In this document: in pieces, positions 23,415 through 34,235 of the stretch
Position numbering within the stretch: position 1 is the first letter of the stretch
Layout of the letters: each line of letters begins with the position of its first letter
Origin: Dryas octopetala
Lineage: Eukaryota > Streptophyta > Magnoliopsida > Rosales > Rosaceae
Length of the DNA stretch: 64,000 nt
Direction of reading: 5' to 3'
Assembly (NCBI GenBank): GCA_963921425.1
Contig: OY992832.1
Span: 14,978,835-15,042,834 of the forward strand
Made by a program: the position numbers and the translations under genes
Notes under the pieces: model-generated
Told to the model about the DNA's origin: nothing
The model's input: the letters and a program-made list of their open reading frames with translations, nothing else
Databases searched by the model: none

Positions 23415-26400
23415 ATGGAGCCTTCACTCGTCCCGTATTCGCCTTCCGACGATGTATGATCGTGATTTTTTGAGTTTTTTTTCGTCTTTTTCATTTCCTG
23501 TTCGCGGTTCATTCGGCGAACCAGTACCGAACGTTTCTGCATTGTTCGACAGATGACTACCGAACATAACTAACATATTCGGTGGTTAGCTGCCGAATGA
23601 AAATTACAAAAAAATTTTAAAAAATCCATTCGATGACTGTTTGCCGAATGAACTTATAAATTTCGACAGACACATGCCGAACATTGTACATATATTCGGA
23701 AGACATCTGTCGAATGAAGTATTTTGTTTACAAAAATCGATATTGTTCGGTAGTCAACTGTCGAACTAAGGTTATTTGTTCGGTAGATTACTACCGAACA
23801 ATATGATTTCGTTCGGTAAGCTTCTACCGAACAGATTCATTAAGTTCGGTAACCTTCTACCGAACGTACTGTTTTGACATTATTTTCATGTTTTATGTGT
23901 AGGATGATGAACCGACTGAGCAATATGGTGGTGCTTCTACTCGAAACAGCAAGGTTGAGGACTACATTGGGGCCGAGGTCGAGGCCAAGGTTTTGACCGA
24001 ATACTCACGTGACTATAGTAATGAATTCACAACAAACGAGGTATGAATTTGTTATTTGGGAAATATATGTTGCAAATGTAGTTGAAATGTGAATAATGTA
24101 AATTTCATATGTGTAGATATTTCATTCGAGGGATGCATTGGTTAGCTGGGCACGTGCACAAGGAAGGACGAACAACATAGTCATTGTCATAATGAGGTCT
24201 AATACAGCAGGGGTGGGGAAGAAGAAAGCTAGAGTGTTCATTGGTTGCGAACGAAGTGGTCACCATAGGCCATCCAAGTATGATGCTGATAGTTGTATAG
24301 TAAAACGTCCTAAGGATGGTAGGGACTCTACTACAAAAAGATGTGGATGCCCCTTCTCATTAAAGGGTGTGCAAACTGGTAATGAGGATGAATGGATGCT
24401 AAGTGTGGTATGTGGAGTGCATAACCATAGAGTTTTAGTTACTGGTGAAGGACACTCATTTGTGGGGAGATTATCTGAAACAGAGAGTTCTTTATTGGTG
24501 GATATGTCTAAGAGTTTAGTGAAACCGAAGCAGATTCTGACCATCTTGAAGGAAAGGGATTATTCGAATACAACAACAATCAAAACAATATACAATGTCA
24601 GACACCGCAATAGGGTGAAAGAGAAGGCTGGAAAAACTGAAATGCAGTGTTTGCTAAGTAAGTTATCTGAACACAAATACTTTGAGTGGCATAGATGTTC
24701 TGGTGGTGATGATATTGTGACTGATTTGTTTTGGAGCCACCCTGGTTGTGTTGATCTCTTACGTGCATTTCCACATGTATTGATCATGGATTGCACGTAT
24801 AAGACTAATAGGTACCGTCTGCCACTCTTTGAGATTGTTGGGGTCACATCCACAGACATGACTTTCTCAGTTGCATTTGCTTACATTAGTTATGAGAAGG
24901 AAGACAATTACATTTGGGCTTTGACTAGATTGAGGTCGTTACTCAGCGATGATTGTCTTCCTGGTGTGATTGTCACAGACCGAGATCTAGCACTCATGAA
25001 TGCAATCTCTGCAGTTTTTCCTACTGCTAGACATTTATTGTGTAGGTGGCACATTAGCAAAAATGTGATGGCAAATTGCAAGAAAAAGTTTGGAACCAAG
25101 GATGATTGGGATAAGTTTTATAGTTCATGGTATTCCTTGGTAAATTCAACGTCAAAAGATGTGTATTTAAGAGACTTACAGCAGATTGAATCTAAGTTCG
25201 GTTGGGTTCCTGGAGTTATTGACTATTTGAAGGACACTTGGTTGATACCTTTCAAGGAGAAGTTTGTGGCTGTATGGACAGACACATGTATGCATTTTGG
25301 TAATACAACTTCCAATAGGTAAACACTTTCACATATTTGGCATTACTTGTTAATTATTATATTGTGTTGTATATAAACTAACTTGACTCTATTAATAGGG
25401 CGGAAAGTGCACACGCGAAGCTAAAAAGGGAACTTGGCTCTAGCCAGCTTCCCTTTGATACCTCTTGGGCACATATACACTCATTGTTAGTATTGCAGCA
25501 TACACACATCAAGGCATCATTTGAGAAGAGTCGAACGTTTGTCCAAGTCAAAATGAGACAGCCGGAATTGAAAGATTTGATTGGTTATGTATCTATGGCG
25601 GCATTGACTATAATTGCTTGTGAGATTGGCCGGTAATTTGGATACTAACTCAACTATAATTACTACCATGAACACTTCATTAATGTGATGCTTACTGACT
25701 AATATAATTCTTTTCTTTTTGTAGGGCCGATTCAAATCCGACTGGAACATTACCGTGTGATTGCACGATTCGCCATACACACTGTTTGCCATGTGCACAT
25801 GAGATTTTGTCGTATAGGCGACGTAAGATGCGTATTCCACTTGATTCAGTGCATCCCCGTTGGAGAAAGTTGGATATGCTTCACGAACCACAAGTGATAG
25901 TGTCAAATCCACCGGTTCAGTCAACACTTGATAGACTAGCAATATGGATGGAAGGACAGAATGAGGACACTAAGAGGATGATGAGTTTGAAAATAGAAGA
26001 GCTTATGAATCCAGAGATAACGGTGCTAAAAGAACCGCGTGCAAAGGTAAAGACTAAAGGGCGCCCTAGTAAAGCCGAAAATTCTACCCGCCGTTTGCCA
26101 TCTTCCTTCGAGTATGCACTTTCGGGTCAAGGTAGCCACTCACCATCACCTACAATATGTACAGTTGGCACCAATTCACCAAAGAAGATGCCAAAGGCAA
26201 GAGTATCAAAATTGAAGGTATATAATTCATTTGGATGATCTTACTTTATTTTACTAATACTCATTGCATAATCGGATTTATTTATATTTTTCTACAGGCA
26301 TATAAGACATCACTCACGCCATCTGTTCCGACCCACCGGTATACACAGCAATTCAACGCTAGCATTAGGCCATTCATTACCGGTGCCACTGATGTGAAAT

Positions 26401-27074
26401 CCGACGGTCATTGTGGGTATAGAGTCGTAGCTTTGGCATTGGGGTTGGGTGAAGATGCGTGGCGGAAAGTGCGTATAGATTTATTCCACTCGTTACGGTC
26501 ATTGTCCATCCTATATGAGTCCATATTTGGTCGATCTCGAGTTGCTGAGCTAAAGCATTCGATTGAGTATTTTGAAGAACCTCTTATTGCACCAAAGGAT
26601 TATTGGATGGACATGCCGGAGATGGGATATGTTATCGCGACATGCTATGGTGTAATGGTGACCCATGTATCTAGGTCGTTATGCTTAACATGCCTACCAT
26701 TTAGCGTACACCCAGATATACTAGAGGGATCCGAGATTCGTGAGATTGGTATCGGTTTTGTCAATGACGATCATTTCGTACAGGTACACATTGAACTACA
26801 TGGTTTGTTTTATTGGATATTTAAATTATCTTTATAGGTACACTTAGTGGATATTTATTCCATATTTATTGAACTCATGTGTAATGCTATTTTATAGGTA
26901 CACTTAGTACCGGATCACCCCATGCCACCTATTCCTACTGTGTGGACCTTGCATGCCACCGAAAGCGCAAAAATGTGGTATACTAGATACCAACATCGCC
27001 TTGAGCAATTCAAAGAATTTGTGTGCCATAGTGATCCATCCACACAAGAACCAGTGTTTCTTGATAGTGATTGA
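23415..27074 (+). CDS. MULE transposase with SWIM finger and OTU protease-like domain
   Basis: Seven exons keep one open frame: 23415-23453, 23903-24040, 24117-25318, 25399-25632, 25725-26217, 26298-26783, 26898-27074; 922 residues. In order: a FAR1-like N-terminal region (IFHSRDALVSWARAQG, then Cys/His-rich ERSGHH...CGCPF); the MULE DDE core, with candidate carboxylates D284 (IMDCTYKTNRY) and D347 or D349 (VTDRD) and the CRWHI motif (368-371); HFGNTTSNRAESAH; and a SWIM finger (C549-x-C551 with C561-x-H563). The C-terminal OTU-like domain has SDGHCGYR (D738, C741) and DDHFVQ (H861), a possible Asp-Cys-His set for cleaving ubiquitin-type chains. Exon 1 is only 13 codons, and intron 1 holds the left palindrome array. 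The first exon and start codon are the least certain part. Confidence 0.88.
23511..23865. repeat. Left palindrome array (10 units)
   Basis: About ten units of roughly 22 bp, each of the form TTCGG(T/C)AG, then 4-6 variable bases, then CT(A/G)CCGAA, spaced 10-30 bases apart. The last four units (from about 23741) are nearly perfect palindromes and earlier ones are more worn. The array lies wholly inside intron 1 of the transposase gene, just inside the left end of the element. Confidence 0.92.
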
Positions 27075-27307
27075 TTATGTTCTGGACTTGATGCATTTAC
27101 ATTGAGTTATGATGAGATTATTGTATTATTTAAATATATATAAGTATGTGGATTTAAGTATATATAAGTATTTGGATATTTTTTTTGCATGAACCTAAGT
27201 ATTTCACATAAAAAATGAGGTGGATTCAATTATATAAATTAACCATAGTATTTTACATACATAAAACCTTATCTAGTTACGGAAACTATAAAAATATCAA
27301 GTTATAA

Positions 27308-29302
27308 TCATTGGCGGGGACGCCGCCTCGAACCGCGTTGGTATGTCATAGTGTCCTGCAAATGCGTCCCCTGTAAAATATGTTGCAAACTCTGAACGGA
27401 CTGATAGAGGTAAGTAGGACGTGTGATAGCAACTTCTTCGCCCATGTCAATAATCGGCTGGGTAATCCGTAGCATCCGAGCCTCGCGCTCCTAAAAGCCA
27501 AAATATGCGAACATTAACAGATGCAATCGGAAAATGAGAAAATTTATTGTGTAAATTTACGTACCCGGTAGTATGCAATATCCGATGTGGCGTGTGGAAT
27601 ATCCGATGTGGCGTGTGGGTCAAATGCACCTCTGCGAGTAGGGTTATGGACGATTGGATGTGATATAGAGGTGAACCAATCGAGGTACCCTCTCACAGTA
27701 TCCGATGGCCGCCTCACCGGTATACTGCGCGCCTCCTCAGACAACACGTGATTCCCCCATGCCTCCCACATACCAGCTAAATAGTTGTACATGGGTCTGT
27801 ATGAGTGCGCATTCGAACTTCTAACCCCCTGAAAAACCGCACGTGGTGCAGGGGGGATCGTCTGTACCCTCCCAAACTGCCTAAGTACTCTCTCGGGACA
27901 ATAAGGCTCAACAACATCAAAACACCTTATCATCCCTGTGAAGAATGCTATAGCTGGCAATGAGTGTGCTTGTCTTTGGGATTTGTATGGTTCCCAAATA
28001 ACCTGAAAAAAAACAATAACATTATATAGTTGAAAACATAATATAATCCTAAATTTATAAAAATAATTGTAAATTACAAATCTACCTCGTCAGCCGACAA
28101 AACATCAAGTCGTTGCCGTATTCTTTGCACTGCTTCAAGATCACTGCCACCATCCCGCCTTGGAGTCCAGCGGAGCGCACGAGGGGTATTCTCGGAATAA
28201 TTCATATCGTACGCTGGACCGAAAATGGTGTGCATGTGCTCGTACACCCAAGCCTCTATCAGTGTCATATATCCGCCGATTTGTTTGACACCAGCTCGAG
28301 AGGCAAATCCAAACTGCCTAAACAACCATGCTAGGCATCCAGCGCCCCATGCATAATGGCTAACGGTGTCTAGATTAGTGAGCAGTCTGAGATATTGCAC
28401 TTGTACCCTTGTGCCAGTCTTATCTACAAACAGGGTACAACCCAATAAATACAGAAGATACGCCCGGGCTGCACATTGGATTTCATGCTCAGAGTCGGCA
28501 TCAGTGACATCACTAAAGCACGTACGTAACCACTCTAATCGTACGTACTCACCACCAAAGTCCATCAACTGCTCTGATGCCTGATCCCCACTAACTCCTA
28601 AATATGCAGTTAGTAGATATTCAGAAGTAATGTTATCCTCCACAAGTGTAGCCACTGGTGCACCACCAACCGGAATGCCTAAAATGTTGGCTACATCATC
28701 TAGTGTGATGGTCATCTCACCAAAAGGCAGGTGGAATGTATTGGTCTCTGGATGCCACCTCTCAACAAAAGCGGACATCAACACTTTGTCAACCGTACGA
28801 TAAGAACACTGCACCAGTGATGTCAACCCAGAATTAAGGACATAGCCCTTCAACCGGTCATTATCTGTTCTGGCCCACAACTTCCACTCACGAAGCTTGG
28901 TGGTTTTGGACATGCACCTCAAAGGCTCCCGTTCCTAATTCAAACATAACCAAAGAAATTCACTCATTATTACTGCAAGTTGCACAAGAATAAAATACCA
29001 ACTGTTAAAGATCATACCTCGTTGTTCCAAATTTCAGCAGCTACGTGAGTTCCATAATTCCTCAGCAGGGACGTGTCAATGGGACCTCCCGGGAAAGGCT
29101 CAGCAAGCTCATTGGGATTATCCTCATTGTAATCCTGAACCGGAACTTCAGCTTGTTCAGGAACTGCCTCACGACTAGCTCGTGCTTGTACTAGCCTTCT
29201 TCGCCCAGATGCTGTGGGTCGTGTTCTTTGCATATCATCGGCAACATCGGGGACTTCCCCTCTAGATGAAGATGCACCACGTCTGATTCTTCTTCTGTCC
29301 AT
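27308..29302 (-). CDS. Plant mobile domain (PMD, MAIN-like) protein
   Basis: Four exons on the minus strand: 29302-29018, 28934-28086, 28002-27565, 27490-27308, all phase 0; 584 residues. An Arg/Ser-rich N-terminus precedes the PMD. Its signature runs through LKGYVLNSGL, DKVLMSAFVERWHPETNTFHLPFGE, MTITLDDVANILGIPVGG, CAARAYLLYLLGCTLFVDKT and YAWGAGCLAWLFRQF. This domain occurs in the MAIN/MAIL gene-silencing proteins, in PP7-long-form homologues and in transposons including MULEs. A seven-residue duplication (PHATSDI twice) sits near the end of exon 3. The gene converges on the transposase gene, with 233 bases between stop codons, and lies inside the same inverted repeats. Its role for the element is unknown; it may counter or exploit host silencing. 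Confidence 0.9.
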
Positions 29303-29395
29303 CCTATAATTTCAAACAAGAAATTGAAAATTGTTTTAGCAAATATATGATTTTTTAAAAGCTAAAAAAAAAAAAAAAAAAATTCAACACAGGTG

Positions 29396-29720
29396 GTTCG
29401 GCAGTCAACTGCCGAGCAAAGTGAAACTGTTTGGCAGTTGACTGTCGAACACAGTTCCACCATTCGGCAGATGGCTGTCAAACCAAAATAAGGAAATTCG
29501 AAATTTTCCATTCGTTCGGTAACGTGCTGCCGAACTAATTCAATTTGTTCGGCAGGTAACCACCGAACCAATATTCATTGTTCGGCAGTCACCTGTCGAA
29601 CCAAAGTATGGGCATTTTCTGATTTTGCATTCGTTCGGTAGGGTACTGCCGAACCAATTCATTTAGTTCGGTAGATGACTGCCGAATAGAATGAATTCGT
29701 TCGGCAGACCAGTGCCGAAC
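29396..29720. repeat. Right palindrome array (9 units)
   Basis: Nine units of the form GTTCGGCAG, then 4-6 variable bases, then CTGCCGAAC, spaced 10-30 bases apart, matching the left array in unit length and design. It starts 94 bases upstream of the PMD start codon, so it lies in that gene's 5' UTR, 5' intron or promoter. It mirrors the position of the left array relative to the transposase gene. Confidence 0.92.
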
Positions 29721-29979
29721 GAGCTGCGAAATCAGAAAATGGAGGAACCCCGAAAATGCTCACTCCAAAACCCGAAATCCTCCCTACAAATCTAGTGAAA
29801 CAGACGAAAAAGGTATTTGGGATGTATTAACTAATTCAAATTAGATAAAAAAGTATTAGATTTACATTTACAACTAATGTATTTGAGAAACTCACTGAAT
29901 ATTAGAGCTGTGATGAGGCCACTGATGGAGTTCACGGCGGTGCTGCGACGGCGATGACGGTGGTGATGAAGCCGGAGAT

Positions 29980-30070
29980 GGGTGTCGGCAATGGTGGGTG
30001 TCGGGGCAATGGTGGGTGTCGGCAATGGTGGCTGTGGGGGTGTGTCGGCAATGGTGGCTATGGCTGTGAG
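29980..30070. repeat. GGGTGTCGGCAATGGTG imperfect tandem repeats
   Basis: About four imperfect copies of GGTGTCGGCAATGGTGG between the right palindrome array and the right TIR. They are G-rich on the + strand. Minus-strand translation gives Pro/Thr-rich text that I do not regard as a gene. Confidence 0.7.
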
Positions 30071-30262
30071 GTGAGATGGGGTGAGGTAGGGGGGTGTGTA
30101 GTGTAGATGTGTTTGTGGGGGTGTGTAATGTTTGGGTTGAGAGGGTGTGTAAAGAGAAATTTAGACTTGGTTGTGAGATTGGGGTATTTTGGTCATAATA
30201 GGGGTGTGTAAAAAAGAAATTTTATGTTTGACAAATTAATAAGGGGTGTGTAGGAGAAATTT

Positions 30263-30302
30263 GTGTGCAAAGAGAAAAATAGGGGTGTGCAAATAGCAGC
30301 TC
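30263..30302 (-). repeat. Right terminal inverted repeat of the MULE
   Basis: An exact inverted copy of 23091-23130 over all 40 bases. Confidence 0.95.
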
Positions 30303-30728
30303 CCTATTCAATTTAGATTTCTTGGTATTAAGCACAGAAATTTTTTTCTACTTGGGCTTACCAGTTGGGTGCAGGAGAATTCTCTCCTAACAATGTTACA
30401 AGTACCATTTCTTTTTTTTCGCAAAACTTCCAAAAATTGAGACATTTAGGAAAGCTCTATTAGTCAATTTTGAGATACGTTTTGGGTAGAAATTGAAAGT
30501 TTTAAAATGCTGTCACACAACACCACACAGTGTAGCGTCAATATTTTTCATTTCAAAGCATAAATATTGTTTCAAGCGAAAATGAGTTGTCATAACTCGG
30601 ATTATGGGTACACATGTACAAGCATGTACAATACGCAGCTTTTAGTCTCGCTTCCTCTTCTAAAATAGTGCGGTAAAACATGCTTGACAGTTGACACAAG
30701 CATGGCATAGAGCCATAGAGTACAAATT

Positions 30729-31946
30729 GAGCGCAAATTTGCTCGCCACCTCTAAAAGCGGTGAGCATCACCACTTTATCTATAGGATGACATTTGTACT
30801 CTAAACTAACTCTAGTTAATAATTTTAAATTAATAAATTCTGATATAATAATGAAGTAAGAGAAAATCACTTTTTTCCAAAATTTACTTGTCTTTTTCAA
30901 TTCTCACGCTCTTTCTCCCCTTTATTTTATTTTCCTAATTTTGCTTCTTGTTTTTTTGTTTTTCTCTTTTATTCATGTATGCACTTTTTTCGTTACACTG
31001 CACTCTTCGTCACATTACCCTATTACACCATTTTATTTATTTATTCACCCTGCACTATCTTTCATCACACATTTGAAAGAAATTTCCATAACTTTTTATA
31101 ATCATTATTCCAATTGAAGACCTCTTTTGAGCATGTAATAATTGAAGCCCTCATTTTTAATCTAAAGCAATCGAAGACCTCATTTTTATACTTGTTATTC
31201 TAGAATTTATTTTAAGCTAATTGTTCATTCAAAATTATAACACAATAAATTATTTTAGTCTGCTTTAAATTCTTAATTTTAAATGAAAAAACTACATGAG
31301 GTCTCCATAGACTTCTTACATGAAGCCCAATATATCATAATTTTACAAAACCCATAATACTACCGACCCAAAAACATTGTTGTTGCAATGCAACACAACT
31401 ATGCTAAAGTTAACATATTGGAAATTATGTGTAAAAGACACTTACAACTCTTCTCTTCAAACACTCCATCAAATTGAGCCTGAAAAATTTAACTGACGAG
31501 ATGATCCTTGAGTTGTTGGTTGAGTGCTTGTACTTGCCTATCAAATTTATGATCACATATTTATTGATCAGTTAATCAAATTAATTAATTTTGGCCAAAA
31601 AAATAAATCAAATAAATTAATATTTGAAATAAACTAGTAAGGAATAAGGTAGACGGCCAAACTTGTTTTTCTTGAAGAAGATGAAAGTTGAAAAGACATA
31701 GGGTGTCAAACAAGAAAAAAAAAATTTACAAAAAAAAAAAAGGAAAATAAAATAAAGGAAAGAGAGTGCGAGAATTAAAAAAGGCAAGTAAGTTTTGGAA
31801 GAAAGAGATTTTTTCTCACCTCATTATTATATCAGAATTTATTAATTTAAAATTGTTAACTAGAGTTAATTTAGAGGACACATGTAACCCTATAAATAAA
31901 GTGGTGATGCTCACCACTTTTAGAGGTGGTGAGCAAATTTGCACTC
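30729..31946. mobile_element. 1.2-kb MULE-like element with about 207-bp inverted arms
   Basis: The arms 30729-30936 and 31741-31946 are inverted copies with scattered mismatches. Both ends read GAG(C/T)GCAAATTTGC. The centre is AT-rich and non-coding. No repeat directly abuts both ends. However, the 11-bp word GCATGGCATAG is next to the right end (31947-31957) and also at 30700-30710, 18 bases outside the left arm. This may be the TSD with extra bases at the left end. Long arms and GAG ends favour a Mutator-like origin. Confidence 0.75.
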
Positions 31947-31957
31947 GCATGGCATAG

Positions 31958-34235
31958 GCACGAAACAGATCAAATTAGTATGAGCAAGATATAACTACAT
32001 TAATTAAAGGGAGATTTAGAATCTAGTTTATGTTATGAGTCTTTTTTAGATTAAAATCGGTAGTGATTTAGGATTTTTAATCAAGTGCTTTTATTTTTCT
32101 TCTTTAACGGTTTTATGTTAGGTTTTAACTTCGGAATTTTGGGTTAGAGTTTTTAATTAAGTTTTTTTTTTGACAGCTTTATGTTAGGTTTTAACTCCAA
32201 GATTTAGGTGGATGCAGCCTCTACAAAGCCCACTCTACACCTTAGGAGAGGAAATATCTTTCAAATATGAGGAGAACTTTATTATGAATTAAAAATATTT
32301 TCTTATAAATTTTAAAACACCTCTGGTCTGTATTTTAAAATTATTTTTCTAAAAGACCTAAGTCTAATTATCTTTTAATTAAATTGGGTTGAAGTTTTTG
32401 ATTTATCAATACAACATGAGCACGAAATGAGTTAGACACGACAAGAGTAAGAGTACCAAATTTGTCCGAGTTGAATGCAACCTATTTAATATATTTTCCT
32501 ACATTTTTTAGTAAGAAAATTTATATCTTATTCTATTAGAACTTAAAAGTTTTAAAATGTTTTTGCACAACATGAGGATTGAGGGACGAAGTTTCAATAC
32601 ACTTTCTTTTCAAAGCGCAAATAATATTTATAGTGAAAGTCATGTGTCATAACTCGAACTAAAGGTGCGTATGTCTCTAGCTCCATCATATACACTAAAG
32701 TTATAAAATAAACTCCACACAAGTATGTCACAAGCACAAAATAAGTTAGTATGAGCACGTCACAAGTAAAAGCACAAAATCGAGTTGAAGTTTTTGGCCA
32801 TCAACACAATATGAGCAGGAAATATGTTAGGCATGACACAAGTAAGAGCACAAAATGGATTGAGACTAAACACGACCTATTTTACATTTTTTTCCTACTC
32901 TTTGCAATTAAAGAATTTAATATTTGAAGCAAAACAATTTTAATATATAAAAATAGAAGCCTAATACTTTAGTTATAAAAAAATTAAAATAAAAAATTTT
33001 AATTGAAAATACAAAAGAAAAAGTGTTCCTTGGTTGGACTATTTAAGGCACTATATGAAAAAGGCACAATTAGTTGGGCCATCTTCGGCAGGCTAGGCTA
33101 GTGAGGGTGAGATTTAAGTCCAAATTTTCCTCTAATGGAGCTGTAAGAGTAAGAGTGAAACCAAATCATGTCTAAATATAATCAAGGTGGGAGAGTTAGT
33201 TTGGTATTAAGGTGTGGCTAAAATAAATAGCTTATTTTAAAAATTTTCAACCCAAAGATGTTTGGTAAAAAAAGTAAAAGATGTTTAATTTTAAAATTGG
33301 AGTCAAAATAAACTAATTTTTGGAGTTAAAATAAGTATTAAACTGGCAAGACCAGTCCGAGGACAAAAGAGAGAGAACTGCAGGAGTGTGGGACTCGTGC
33401 TGAGATGGTGGCCGATATGCCTTACGCAAATGCAAGCGTATGGCCTGTGCCCACGTAGACATGCGAAGATTAAGAGCTGTTTTGAATTTGTTGATTTTTT
33501 TTGTTCTAAAATCAAATAGTAGTTTTCATATTTTATCCATAAAAATGCCAACATAGATGGTGGCCAACAGGCCTGACACGAGTGCAAGCGTGGGCCCCGT
33601 GCCCACACAGACACGCAGACATACCAATATAGTGGGTTATGTTGGTTCTTATTAAATATTAGTCTATTCTAACTCTAACTTTAGTATAAATTTATTTATT
33701 TTTAAACATATACTATCACTTATAAGTTATAAGACATAAATCTATTTAATTATGATACTAAAAAACCATAAGAAAATAGCGACTCATACAATAAATTTTA
33801 AAATATGAAAAAAGTTACTCATTTTTTTTTATGTAGAATTAGTTAAATGTGTTTATTGTATCATAAATTCATAATTATATTATATTTAACACTAATTCAA
33901 TTTGTTTATTATTTGTGTTTAGTTTATCTCATCGTAAATTGGTGGTGTCAATTCTAATTTCTAACCTGCTAGGTTCATATTTTGCAAAAATTACCAACAT
34001 AAGGATGACCACCCTCAATTCAATGTACCGGACCGACATGGCAACACCGGTTTTGACACCTCATTCTTTTCTGTTTGACACATTCTTTGTTGGTTTGACA
34101 CCTCATTCTTGTTCGTCATCGAAATTGAACTTCTCTCTTCACTCTCTCACTCTCTCCTAATAGAAAAGGTTGGAAACTTGTAGAAACTGAAGGGAGAACT
34201 GAGAAATGGCGAATCTGTATTAACCCTCTCTCTAC
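31958..34235. other. Intergenic region with diverged direct repeats
   Basis: No gene recognised. Two pairs of diverged direct repeats stand out. One is about 32392-32505 and 32788-32900, sharing AAGTAAGAGCACAAA-like words. The other is about 33403-33470 and 33557-33624, sharing GATGGTGGCC and TGCAAGCGT. The last 120 bases are the CT-rich 5' flank of the CNOT9 gene. Confidence 0.5.
33403..33624. repeat. 67-bp direct repeat, two copies 154 bases apart
   Basis: Both copies start GATGGTGGCC and continue through TGCAAGCGT and GTGCCCAC to GACA(T/C)GC. They are GC-rich islands in AT-rich DNA, which suggests pieces of an inserted element. No ends were identified. Confidence 0.65.

Larger units (their letters stand above)
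23089..30304. mobile_element. Intact 7.2-kb MULE with transposase-OTU and PMD genes
   Basis: Terminal inverted repeats at 23091-23130 and 30263-30302 match over 40 of 40 bases, starting GAGCTGCTATTTGCACACCC. A direct repeat, TATTCAAT, flanks the element at 23081-23088 and 30305-30312; an 8-9 bp TSD fits Mutator-like elements. Two or so extra bases lie between TIR and TSD on each side, so the edges are uncertain by 2 bp. Two convergent intact genes fill the middle (stops at 27074 and 27308). Subterminal palindrome arrays flank them at 23511-23865 and 29396-29720. CACACCCC words recur in both subterminal regions. Identical TIRs, a clean TSD and open frames suggest a recent insertion by an element that may still be autonomous. 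Confidence 0.9.

Noticed and set aside
28113..28584. Plus-strand open frames opposite the PMD gene
   Set aside because: Shadows of a well-supported minus-strand coding exon.
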